A stretch of 18,864 nt of DNA from an uncultured Collinsella sp. (GTDB taxonomy: Bacteria > Actinomycetota > Coriobacteriia > Coriobacteriales > Coriobacteriaceae). The stretch spans positions 1-18,864 of the forward strand of contig UROZ01000028.1 in NCBI GenBank assembly GCA_900549655.1, written 5' to 3'. A program made the translations under genes and the position numbers. Below the pieces are notes generated by a model. It was not told where the DNA came from. It saw nothing but the letters and a program-made list of their open reading frames with translations, and made no database searches. Of this stretch, positions 5,853 through 13,285 are shown piece by piece (within the stretch, counting starts at the first letter, position 1; the number at the start of each line of letters is the position of its first letter).

Positions 5853-5907
5853 TCAAGCCCGCCCAAAACCCGCCGTATAGTTCCCTCACGGTCCGCATCC
5901 GGCGGGT
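5853..5907 (+). promoter_or_regulatory. candidate ppdK promoter with flanking 8-bp inverted repeat
   Basis: A good -10 element TATAGT lies at 5876-5881; the -35 position (5853-5858, TCAAGC) is poor, as at activator-dependent promoters. ACCCGCCG (5868-5875) and CGGCGGGT (5900-5907) form a perfect 8-bp inverted repeat around the -10 and the expected transcription start. It may be an operator or an early hairpin in the transcript. Confidence 0.35.
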
Positions 5908-5956
5908 CGATTCGTTACCACGGTCGTGTGTGCGAACACATAGAAGGGGAAGTATC

Positions 5957-8707
5957 GTGAGCGATTGCAAGAGGGTTTACCGTTTTGGAACCGACGCCCA
6001 GGGCACTTGTGTCACCGAGGGCGACAAGTCTATGAACTTTGTGCTTGGCGGCAAGGGCGCTAACCTTGCCGAGATGAGCCGTATCGGCCTGCCGGTCCCC
6101 GGTGGCTTTACCATTACCTGCCAGACCTGCGTTGAGTACTCCGGTGCCGGCAATGTTTGGCCTGCCGGCGCGCTTGACGAGATCGTTGCCGCCGAGGCCG
6201 ACCTCGAAGCCCGCTGCGGCAAGAAGCTCGGAGATGCCAACGATCCGCTGCTCGTCTCGGTGCGCTCTGGCGCTCCGTTCTCCATGCCCGGCATGATGGA
6301 CACGGTCCTCAATCTGGGCCTCAACGACGATTCCGTCCTGGGCCTCATCGCCCAGACGCAGAACCCGCGCTTTGCTTGGGACAGCTATCGCCGCTTTATC
6401 CAGATGTTCTCCAACGTCGTCATGGGCGTCGACGCCGACCTGTTCGAGAACGCCCTGACCCAGGCCCGCCTGGTTGCCGGCGTCCGCGTCGATTCCGAGC
6501 TTTCGGCCGAGGACCTGCAGGAGCTCGTCGAGACCTTCAAGGGCATCTTCTCCGCCAACGTCGAGGCCGCCCTGTACCCCGAGCTCGAGGTCGCCGATGG
6601 TAAGCCCGTCTTTCCGCACGATCCGGAGCTCCAGCTTCGCCTTGCCATCCAGGCCGTCTTTGGCAGCTGGATGAACGAGCGCGCCTGCATTTACCGCAAG
6701 CAGCACGGCATCTCCGACGAGCTCGGCACCGCCGTCAACGTCCAGGCCATGGCTTTTGGCAACAAGGGCGAGACCTCTGCGACCGGCGTCGCCTTCACCC
6801 GCAACCCGGCCGACGGCACCAAGGAGTTCTACGGCGACTTTCTGGTCAACGCCCAGGGCGAGGACGTCGTCGCCGGCATTCGCAACACCGAGCCCATCGC
6901 CGATCTCAAGACCACTCCGGGGCTTGAGTCCGCAGGCGAGGAGCTCGAGCGCGTGTTCCTGACGCTCGAGGATCACTATCGCGACATGTGCGACATCGAG
7001 TTCACCATCGAGCAGGGCAAGCTCTGGATGCTCCAGACCCGCGTGGGCAAGCGAACCGCCACCGCCGCCCTGCGCATCGCCATCGAGATGGTCGAGGAGG
7101 GCCTCATCACCCGCGAGGAGGCCGTGGGCCGCATCGATCCTGCGCAGCTCGATCAGCTCCTGCACCCGCAGTTCGACTCCTCCAAGAAGTACGAGGCGCT
7201 CGCGACCGGTCTTAACGCCAGCCCCGGTGCCGCCGTGGGCGAGGTCGTGTTCTCGAGCGACGACGCCGTCGCGCGTTCCGCCGAGGGCCACAAGGTCATC
7301 CTGGTCCGTTGGGAGACCAACCCTGACGACCTGAAGGGCATGGTTGCCGCCGAGGGCATCCTGACGAGCCACGGTGGCAAGACGAGCCATGCCGCCGTTA
7401 TCGCCCGCGGCATGGGTACGCCCTGCGTCTGCGGCGTTGAGCGCTTCCATATCGACGCGGCCGAGAAGGTCGTGCGTATCGAGGGTAGCGATCGCGTACT
7501 GCACGAGGGCGACATCATCTCCATCGACGGTACCCAGGGCATCGTTGTCGACGGCGCCGTTGACTTGGTCTCCGCCGAGCTTACTGGTGACCTGGACACT
7601 ATCCTGTCCTGGGCCGATGAGATTCGTCTGGATGAGACCTGCGGCCACGCCAACCACGTGCGCGTCAACGCCGACAACCCCGAGGACGCCGAGCTCGCGC
7701 TCGAGTTTGGCGCCGAGGCTATTGGCCTGTGCCGCACCGAGCATATGTTCCTGGGCGATCGCAAGAACATCATCCAGAGCTTCATCCTGTCCGATGACGA
7801 GGCCGTGAAGCAGCAGGCCTTGGCCGATCTGCTCAAGGTCCAGACCGAGGACTTCCTGGCCATGTTTAAGACCATGACCGGCCGCGACGTGGTCGTTCGC
7901 CTGATCGATCCGCCGCTTCACGAGTTCCTGGACGATCCCCGCGAGCTCGAGGTCGCCATCACCAAGAAGGAGGCCGCTGGCGCTCCCGAGGAGGAGCTCG
8001 CCGCCCTGCGTGCCCGCCTGCGTCGCATCGACGGCATGGTCGAGTCCAACCCCATGCTCGGCCTGCGCGGTGTGCGTCTGTCCGTCGTCTTCGGTGACCT
8101 GCCGCTTATGCAGGTCCGTGCCGTGGCAACGGCTGCCGCCCGCCTCATCAAGGAGGGCGTCGACCCGCGTCCTGAGATTATGGTCCCGCTCGTCTCCATC
8201 ACGGCCGAGCATGTCCAGACCCGTGAGGTCATCGAGCGCGTCATCGCCGAGGTTTCCGCCGAGGAGGGCGTGGAGCTCAACATTCCTGTGGGTACGATGC
8301 TCGAGCTGCCGCGCGCCTGCATGGTCGCCGACGAGATCGCCCAGCACGCCGATTTCTTCTGCTTTGGCACCAACGACCTCACGCAGACGACCTTCGGCTT
8401 CTCCCGCGACGATGCCGAGGCCAAGTTCATCCCGCTGTACCTGCACAAGAAGATCTTGAAGGAGAACCCCTTCGAGACCATCGACACGGCGGTGCTCGAG
8501 CTGGTGCGCATGGCAGTCGAGAAGGGCCGTGCCACCAATCCCGGTATGCACTTTGGCGTATGCGGCGAGCACGGCGGCGACCCCAAGTCCATCAAGGGCC
8601 TGTTCAACGTGGCCGACGTGGATTACGTATCCTGTTCGCCCTACCGCGTGCCGCTCGCGCGTCTTGCTGCGGCCCAGGCCAAGCTCGAGGCCAAGCGTAA
8701 CGCCTAA
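5957..8707 (+). CDS. ppdK: pyruvate, phosphate dikinase
   Basis: Cytosolic enzyme interconverting pyruvate + ATP + Pi and PEP + AMP + PPi; in fermentative anaerobes it often runs in the glycolytic direction or supports gluconeogenesis. The product is 916 residues, slightly longer than usual. The order is an N-terminal ATP-grasp domain (starting VYRFGTDAQG, with GGKGANLAEM near the front), the mobile phosphohistidine domain with GGKTSHAAVIARGMG (catalytic His478), and the C-terminal PEP/pyruvate TIM barrel with CGEHGGDP (catalytic Cys869). All key motifs are present. The start is GTG 5957, because AAGGGGA (5944-5950) lies 6 bases upstream; an earlier GTG at 5930 lies before this site. It stands alone between a long regulatory region and a strong hairpin, so it is probably monocistronic. 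A very long antisense open frame here is only a codon-bias shadow. Confidence 0.97.
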   Translation: MSDCKRVYRFGTDAQGTCVTEGDKSMNFVLGGKGANLAEMSRIGLPVPGGFTITCQTCVEYSGAGNVWPAGALDEIVAAEADLEARCGKKLGDANDPLLVSVRSGAPFSMPGMMDTVLNLGLNDDSVLGLIAQTQNPRFAWDSYRRFIQMFSNVVMGVDADLFENALTQARLVAGVRVDSELSAEDLQELVETFKGIFSANVEAALYPELEVADGKPVFPHDPELQLRLAIQAVFGSWMNERACIYRKQHGISDELGTAVNVQAMAFGNKGETSATGVAFTRNPADGTKEFYGDFLVNAQGEDVVAGIRNTEPIADLKTTPGLESAGEELERVFLTLEDHYRDMCDIEFTIEQGKLWMLQTRVGKRTATAALRIAIEMVEEGLITREEAVGRIDPAQLDQLLHPQFDSSKKYEALATGLNASPGAAVGEVVFSSDDAVARSAEGHKVILVRWETNPDDLKGMVAAEGILTSHGGKTSHAAVIARGMGTPCVCGVERFHIDAAEKVVRIEGSDRVLHEGDIISIDGTQGIVVDGAVDLVSAELTGDLDTILSWADEIRLDETCGHANHVRVNADNPEDAELALEFGAEAIGLCRTEHMFLGDRKNIIQSFILSDDEAVKQQALADLLKVQTEDFLAMFKTMTGRDVVVRLIDPPLHEFLDDPRELEVAITKKEAAGAPEEELAALRARLRRIDGMVESNPMLGLRGVRLSVVFGDLPLMQVRAVATAAARLIKEGVDPRPEIMVPLVSITAEHVQTREVIERVIAEVSAEEGVELNIPVGTMLELPRACMVADEIAQHADFFCFGTNDLTQTTFGFSRDDAEAKFIPLYLHKKILKENPFETIDTAVLELVRMAVEKGRATNPGMHFGVCGEHGGDPKSIKGLFNVADVDYVSCSPYRVPLARLAAAQAKLEAKRNA

Positions 8708-8746
8708 GGTCTTGCGTTTCCGCGCGTAACGTAGCCCCCCTTCATG

Positions 8747-8774
8747 CCGCCCGTCTCATTCGTGAGGCGGGCGG
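8747..8774 (+). terminator. hairpin terminator after ppdK
   Basis: A 12-bp stem (CCGCCCGTCTCA with TGAGGCGGGCGG, one G-T pair) is capped by a TTCG tetraloop. The T-tract afterwards is weak (TTATCATG), so termination may be partial or factor-assisted. Confidence 0.65.
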
Positions 8775-8820
8775 TTATCATGTGCGGGTTTTGTCTTTTT
8801 GTCTGCGTAAAAAATAGTTC

Positions 8821-8848
8821 TTGCAGCGCAAACCTGCGCGTGTATACT
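8821..8848 (+). promoter_or_regulatory. candidate rplS promoter
   Basis: A good -10 TATACT (8843-8848) has TTGCAG at 8821-8826 as a weak -35 (16-base spacer). Placement just after the ppdK terminator and about 70 bases before rplS fits a ribosomal-protein promoter. Confidence 0.45.
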
Positions 8849-8869
8849 CGAATACGTTTGTTCAACTAC

Positions 8870-8893
8870 GTGCCGGCCAAGGTGGTACGGCAC
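8870..8893 (+). promoter_or_regulatory. short hairpin in the rplS leader
   Basis: GTGCCG (8870-8875) pairs with CGGCAC (8888-8893) around a 12-base loop containing AAGGTGG. It ends 12 bases before the ribosome site AAGGA (8906-8910). An L19-binding autoregulatory leader is possible; only the stem is visible. Confidence 0.35.
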
Positions 8894-8917
8894 CTCTAGA
8901 AGAGTAAGGAATTGCAC

Positions 8918-9259
8918 ATGGATTACATCCGCGCAATCGAGCGTCAGCAGATCCGCGAGGACATCCCGCAGGTCCGCGTTGCCGACAACGTCAAGGTTCA
9001 CTACCGCATTAAGGAAGGCGACCGCGAGCGCATCCAGGTTTTCCAGGGTGACGTCATCCGCATGGCCGGCGCCGGTGCCCGTGAGACCTTCACCGTCCGC
9101 AAGATTTCCTTCGGTGTCGGTGTTGAGCGTACCTTCCCGCTTCACAGCCCCAAGATCGCCAAGCTCGAGGTCGTCCGTCATGGTCGCGTCCGTCGCGCCA
9201 AGCTGTACTACCTCCGCGACAAGGTGGGCAAGGCTGCTCGCATCCCCGAGAAGCGCTAA
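8918..9259 (+). CDS. rplS: 50S ribosomal protein L19
   Basis: 113 residues, the normal length of bL19, a large-subunit protein at the interface with the small subunit. Characteristic segments are VRVADNVKVHYRIKEGDRER, IQVFQGDVIRM, RETFTVRKIS, GVGVERTFPLHSPKI and the basic tail RRAKLYYLRDKVGKAARI. The start is ATG 8918 with AAGGA 7 bases upstream; an in-frame TTG at 8912 is too close to that site. The gene stands alone between its own probable promoter and a strong terminator, apart from the rpsP-trmD cluster where L19 often lies. Confidence 0.97.
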   Translation: MDYIRAIERQQIREDIPQVRVADNVKVHYRIKEGDRERIQVFQGDVIRMAGAGARETFTVRKISFGVGVERTFPLHSPKIAKLEVVRHGRVRRAKLYYLRDKVGKAARIPEKR

Positions 9260-9293
9260 GAAGATCGCAGCGTCTGTCCACTCGTTTGGACAA

Positions 9294-9322
9294 AAGGGTC
9301 ACCTTCGGGTGGCCCTTCTTTT
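9294..9322 (+). terminator. intrinsic terminator after rplS
   Basis: AAGGGTCACC and GGTGGCCCTT form a 10-bp stem with a TTCG tetraloop, followed by CTTTTTA. This is a classic rho-independent terminator. Confidence 0.88.
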
Positions 9323-9352
9323 TATCTGATTTGCATGCAAGGAGGCCCCGAT

Positions 9353-10141
9353 ATGGCCAACATGACGAGTTCGGTTTCGGCATCGCAGGTTGCCGGCGAG
9401 CTGGCGAGCGCCACGTTTGAGGAGATCCCCGCCCTCGTGGAGCATTATCGTGAGGATCCGCGCCAGCAAGTGATCAAGGCTTGCGAGCGCGCTCTTAAGC
9501 GCCATGCCAAGGAACTTGCCGAGCGCGAGCGCGTCAACGGCATGTACGAGCTGATGCACGAGCTCGGTGGGGATGGCGTGGTCGTGGGCGTCGACGAGGT
9601 GGGTCGCGGCTCGGTGGCCGGTCCTTTGACGGTTTGCGCCGTGTGCCTTCCCATGGAGCCGCGCGTCTGGGGCATCAATGATTCCAAAAAGCTCACGCCG
9701 GCGCGTCGTGAGCTGCTCTCGGTGAAGATTTCCGAGGTGGCGACCGCGATCGGTTTTTGCCATATCGCTCCCGCGGATATCGATGATATGGGTATGGCCC
9801 GCGCCATCCGCGCTGCCGTCGCGGGCGCCGTGGCCGATACGGGGCTCGAGCCCGATTGCGTGCTTATGGACGGTAACCCCTTGGGCGCCGTTCCCAACGA
9901 GCGCGACGTGGTGAAGGGCGATGCCAAAATCGCCTGTATCGCCGCGGCGTCCATCATGGCCAAGGTCACGCGTGACGAGATGATGGTCGAGTACGACGCC
10001 GAGTATCCCGAGTATCATTTGGCCGAGTCGAAGGGCTACGCAAGCCCCGAGCACATCGAGGCCATTCGCAAACATGGACTTTGTCCGCTGCATCGTGTGA
10101 GCTTTTGCGGAAACTTTCTGCAGACTGAGCGTCTTTTCTAG
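9353..10141 (+). CDS. rnhB: ribonuclease HII
   Basis: Endonuclease that nicks RNA-DNA hybrids and removes single ribonucleotides misincorporated into DNA. The product is 262 residues; residues 1-75 form a charged helical N-terminal extension (EEIPALVEHYREDP and on) seen in several Gram-positive RNase HII proteins. The catalytic core begins with GVDEVGRGSVAGPL (the DExGRG acidic pair), then NDSKKLTPARRE, LMDGN with another acidic residue, and GDAKIACIAAASIMAKVTRD. It ends with HRVSFC, close to the usual HRxSF motif. The start is ATG 9353, with AAGGAGG (9339-9345) 7 bases upstream; an ATG at 9335 lies before the ribosome site. A very strong terminator follows, so rnhB is transcriptionally separate from yraN although the two are often neighbours. 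Confidence 0.96.
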   Translation: MANMTSSVSASQVAGELASATFEEIPALVEHYREDPRQQVIKACERALKRHAKELAERERVNGMYELMHELGGDGVVVGVDEVGRGSVAGPLTVCAVCLPMEPRVWGINDSKKLTPARRELLSVKISEVATAIGFCHIAPADIDDMGMARAIRAAVAGAVADTGLEPDCVLMDGNPLGAVPNERDVVKGDAKIACIAAASIMAKVTRDEMMVEYDAEYPEYHLAESKGYASPEHIEAIRKHGLCPLHRVSFCGNFLQTERLF

Positions 10142-10190
10142 GTCAATTGTGGAGACAGGGACCTCTGGCGTTTTATAAACCTGCTGGTAG

Positions 10191-10232
10191 CGGGCCGTAT
10201 GCAACAGCATTGCTGCGTACGGCCCGTTTTTT
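10191..10232 (+). terminator. very strong intrinsic terminator after rnhB
   Basis: A 16-base arm at 10191-10206 pairs with 10211-10226 (only two G-T/A-type wobbles) around a GCAT loop, followed directly by TTTTTT (10227-10232). Confidence 0.92.
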
Positions 10233-10330
10233 GACGGCATTTGGTCAGCTTTTGGTTTGCTTCCGGTACTTACCCGCATGAAAGGTGCCCTCATCATCGG
10301 GGCAATGCAGTGTGCGGGAAAGGAGACCCC

Positions 10331-10816
10331 ATGTGTGCCGCAAGTAAAAAGAGCAAGACGCAGCAACTCAAGGAGCGTTGGGAAGACGGCGAGCTCGATT
10401 GCGGGTCGATTACGCCCGAGTTTATTAAGGAACTCAGTCCTCGCGAACTTGGCATGTTGGGCGAGCTGATCACCATCGACTATTTTAACGAGCGCGGCTA
10501 CACCTTGCTGGAGCAGGGTTATCGTTGCACTGAGGGCGAGGCCGATCTGGTGCTGCTCGATGAGCTCGACGATGTCGTGGTGATGGCCGAGGTCAAGACC
10601 AGACGCGTTGCACTGGATTGCGACACGCGGGTCTTTCCCGAGGAGGCCGTGGACGCCCAAAAGCAACGCCGTTACCGCCGCATCGCAAGTTGCTACCTCA
10701 TGGAGCATTATCCGCTCAAGGCGATTCGCTTCGATGCCGTGGGTGTCACCATTCGTGGCGGGCATATTGCCGAGATCGAGCATCAGTACAACGCGTTCGA
10801 TTGGCAGGTGTCGTGA
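10331..10816 (+). CDS. yraN: YraN / UPF0102 nuclease-fold protein
   Basis: 161 residues. It has the UPF0102 pattern of a PD-(D/E)xK nuclease-like fold: LGELITIDYFNERGYTLLEQ, then GEADLVLLDE (usual GEID), then VVMAEVKTRR, and a C-terminal RRIASCYL / RFDAVGV pair. The biochemical role is not firmly established; the usual position beside rnhB, comM and dprA suggests DNA processing. The start is ATG 10331 with AAAGGAGA immediately upstream. An N-terminal stretch of about 45 residues before the conserved core (CAASKKSKTQQLKERWEDGE and following) is longer than in many homologues. The stop overlaps the comM start by one base (TGATG), so the two are translationally coupled. It begins the operon yraN-comM-dprA-trmFO-xerC. 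Confidence 0.93.
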   Translation: MCAASKKSKTQQLKERWEDGELDCGSITPEFIKELSPRELGMLGELITIDYFNERGYTLLEQGYRCTEGEADLVLLDELDDVVVMAEVKTRRVALDCDTRVFPEEAVDAQKQRRYRRIASCYLMEHYPLKAIRFDAVGVTIRGGHIAEIEHQYNAFDWQVS

Positions 10817-12339
10817 TGGCGTTCGAGACGTTTGCCGTTCACGCGGCCTGCATCCGCGGCGTCGAGGCGATTCACGTCACGGTCGAGGTCTCGCTTGCCG
10901 GTGGCGTTCCGGGCATCCAGATGCTCGGCATTCCGAGTATGGAGGTGATGGAGTCACGCGGTCGTATTCGCTGCGCGATGCGCTCCGCCGGGTTCGAGAT
11001 CCCGCGCTCGGGCATTACCGTTAACCTGGCACCCGGCGATATCCGCAAGACCGGTAGCGGCTTTGACCTGCCCATCGCCATCGCGGTTCTAGCGGCCGAT
11101 GGGCAGATTCCCCGTGACAACCTCGATCGCTGCCTTATCGCAGGTGAGCTTGGCTTGGACGGTACGGTGCTTCCCGTCAAGGGCGAGGTGGCGTTTCAGC
11201 TATTGGCGCGTGATATGGGGCTGTCTTTTATCGCCGGCAGGTCCGACCAGCATGTGCCACTCGCGGGCGTGGATTGCGGCTTTATCGATCATTTGTCTCA
11301 GCTTGCTCATGGTATGGGCGATGCCGCGCGGCGCTACTTGGATTCTGAGGGCGTCGAGGCGACCTTTGAGCCCGAGCTCGACTATGCCGACGTACTGGGG
11401 CAGGAAGTCGCTAAACGCGGCATGGCGCTTGCGGCGGCAGGAGAACTCGGCTTGCTCATGATCGGGTCCCCGGGATCGGGCAAGACGATGCTCGCCCGTC
11501 GTATGACCGGCATCCTGCCCGAGCTTTCCGTTGAGGACCAGCAGGAGGCGCTGTGCATCCATTCGGTCTTGGGCGAGAACATCGATGGATTATTGGCAGG
11601 TCATCGGCCCTTCCGCAGTCCCCACCACAGTATTTCAACGGCGGGCCTCATTGGCGGAGGACGCCCGGTGCATCCGGGTGAGATCAGCCTTGCTCATGGC
11701 GGCGTGCTCTTTTTGGACGAGCTTGCCGAGTTTCCCACGGGTGTGCTGCAGACGCTGCGTCAGCCCATCGAGCGCGGCTATGTGAGGATCGTACGCGTCG
11801 ACGGGGCCTTTACCTTCCCGTCGCGCTTTCAGCTGCTGGCTGCGAGCAATCCCTGCCCCTGCGGTTTTTTGGGCGATCGCGAGGTACCGTGTCGCTGCTC
11901 AGCGGCGATGGTCGAGCGCTATCGGTCTAAACTGCGCGGCCCTTTGGCCGACCGCATCGACATGATGATCGATGTGACCCGTCCCGACCCCCAGGTGATT
12001 ATCGAGGGAGCGGAGGGCATGTCGTCGGCCGAGTTACGTGACTACGTTGTGCGCGGTCGCGCCTTTCGCGCCTGGCGCGAGTCCCGTATGGACGATGCGG
12101 ATGCCGAGGCCGAGGATGACGAGACGCGGTCCATTGACGGCGTCGTATCGACCTTTGAGCTCGATGATGCGGCGGAGAAGTGTGTGCTCGGCCTGTCGAA
12201 GCGCACACATCTCACGGGCCGCGGCATCGTGCGCCTGGTTCGCATTGCGCGTACGATCGCAGATGTCGCCGAGAGCGACCAAGTGACGCAGGACCACGTG
12301 CTCGAGGCGGCGATGTATCAGGGAAGGAGGGACCAATGA
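10816..12339 (+). CDS. comM: ComM / YifB family AAA+ ATPase
   Basis: 507 residues, standard length. An N-terminal Lon-protease-like domain (from FETFAVHAACIRGVEAIHV; IPRSGITVNLAPGDIRKTGS) is followed by a Mg-chelatase-type AAA+ domain with Walker A GSPGSGKT (217-224), Walker B VLFLDELAEF (Asp301, Glu302) and the Cys-rich segment NPCPCGFLG...CRC. A C-terminal helical domain closes the protein. In Vibrio and other bacteria ComM is a hexameric helicase that promotes branch migration during integration of transforming DNA. Its coupling here to dprA supports a role in recombination of incoming DNA. The true start is ATG 10816, overlapping the yraN stop; the frame stays open for 66 codons upstream, but that stretch lies inside yraN and is a shadow. 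Confidence 0.95.
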   Translation: MAFETFAVHAACIRGVEAIHVTVEVSLAGGVPGIQMLGIPSMEVMESRGRIRCAMRSAGFEIPRSGITVNLAPGDIRKTGSGFDLPIAIAVLAADGQIPRDNLDRCLIAGELGLDGTVLPVKGEVAFQLLARDMGLSFIAGRSDQHVPLAGVDCGFIDHLSQLAHGMGDAARRYLDSEGVEATFEPELDYADVLGQEVAKRGMALAAAGELGLLMIGSPGSGKTMLARRMTGILPELSVEDQQEALCIHSVLGENIDGLLAGHRPFRSPHHSISTAGLIGGGRPVHPGEISLAHGGVLFLDELAEFPTGVLQTLRQPIERGYVRIVRVDGAFTFPSRFQLLAASNPCPCGFLGDREVPCRCSAAMVERYRSKLRGPLADRIDMMIDVTRPDPQVIIEGAEGMSSAELRDYVVRGRAFRAWRESRMDDADAEAEDDETRSIDGVVSTFELDDAAEKCVLGLSKRTHLTGRGIVRLVRIARTIADVAESDQVTQDHVLEAAMYQGRRDQ

Positions 12340-13271
12340 TGGCCGAGGGGACCTTTGAGCTGCATCCAGGTGATGCGTTGTATCCCGAGACTGTTTTGGA
12401 GCTTTCTGATGTACCCCAGACGCTCTATGTGCGCGGCAACCCCGAGGTGCTTTCGACGCCCGCGCTCTCCATCATCGGCGCGCGCAAAGCCTCGCCGTAT
12501 GGTCTTGCCGTGGCAGAGCTTGCGGCAAAGGTGGCGGTCGAGGCGGGAGTGACGGTAGTTTCGGGCGGCGCGGTCGGTTGCGACCAGGCCTCGGGTTGGG
12601 CTGCGGTCAACGCTGGCGGCAAACACGTCATGGTACTGGGGACGGGCGCCGACGTGGCCTATCCGCGCTCGAGCGCGGGGCTTATTACGCGCACGCTCGA
12701 TACGGGTGGCGCGGTCGTGTCGATCTCCCCGTGGGGCATGGGTCCTCGCAAGTTTGCCTTTCCGCGCCGCAATCGCGTGATCGCGGCCCTGTCGCAAGCC
12801 CTCTTTGTATCCGAGGCGGGTATGCCTTCCGGGACGTTTTCTACAGCCGAGGCTGCTATGGATTTGGGGCGAGAACTTCTTGCCGTACCGGGGTCGATCC
12901 TATCGCCCGAGTCGCGTGGCACGAATTACCTCATTGCGAACGGTGCCTGCTGCATCATCGACGAGGAATCTATCGAGATGGCTATCTCACGCATCTATGG
13001 AACCCTGCGCTTCTCGCGCCCCGATGCTCCCGGCATTGCCGACCTGGATTCAACGCAGCAGACCGTGATGCATGCGCTCATCGCCTCTCCGCTCAAGGTC
13101 GACGACATCGCGGCGCTCGTCTCGCTCGATGCTGTCGGCGTACTCAAACTCTTGGGTTCGCTTGAACTCGAGGGCCTTATCGAGCGCATGATGGATGGAA
13201 GGTATGCGCCCTCCAAGTTTGCCCTTCACGCCCAGACACCCTTCGGTCACAATGGAAAACGTGTCAATTAG
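12336..13271 (+). CDS. dprA: DNA-processing protein DprA (Smf)
   Basis: 311 residues. DprA loads RecA on single-stranded DNA taken up during transformation. Visible are a Rossmann-like domain (SIIGARKASPYG; VTVVSGGAVGCDQASGWAAV; VMVLGTGADVAYPRS; FPRRNRVIAALSQALFVSEA; GTFSTAEAAMDLGRELLAVPG; GTNYLIANGA) and a C-terminal winged-helix domain from about residue 235. The second motif reads GCDQAS where the family usually has GIDxxAH. The ribosome site AAGGAGG (12324-12330) serves either ATG 12336 or ATG 12339; both overlap the end of comM. It is in the same operon as comM. A complete uptake apparatus is not visible in this window. Confidence 0.95.
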   Translation: MMAEGTFELHPGDALYPETVLELSDVPQTLYVRGNPEVLSTPALSIIGARKASPYGLAVAELAAKVAVEAGVTVVSGGAVGCDQASGWAAVNAGGKHVMVLGTGADVAYPRSSAGLITRTLDTGGAVVSISPWGMGPRKFAFPRRNRVIAALSQALFVSEAGMPSGTFSTAEAAMDLGRELLAVPGSILSPESRGTNYLIANGACCIIDEESIEMAISRIYGTLRFSRPDAPGIADLDSTQQTVMHALIASPLKVDDIAALVSLDAVGVLKLLGSLELEGLIERMMDGRYAPSKFALHAQTPFGHNGKRVN

Positions 13272-13285
13272 AAAGGTGTTTGCAG

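Noticed and set aside
5915..8572. 885-codon open frame on the minus strand opposite ppdK
   Set aside because: Exact antisense of a confidently identified ppdK; its Gly/Leu/Asp/His-rich composition is the usual mirror of high-GC codon bias. No ribosome site or family resemblance.
9299..10783. 494-codon minus-strand open frame
   Set aside because: Antisense shadow spanning rnhB, a strong terminator and yraN; no protein family character.
10618..10815. Upstream extension of comM by 66 codons
   Set aside because: This stretch is coding sequence of yraN in another frame; the ATG at 10816 overlaps the yraN stop and matches the family N-terminus.
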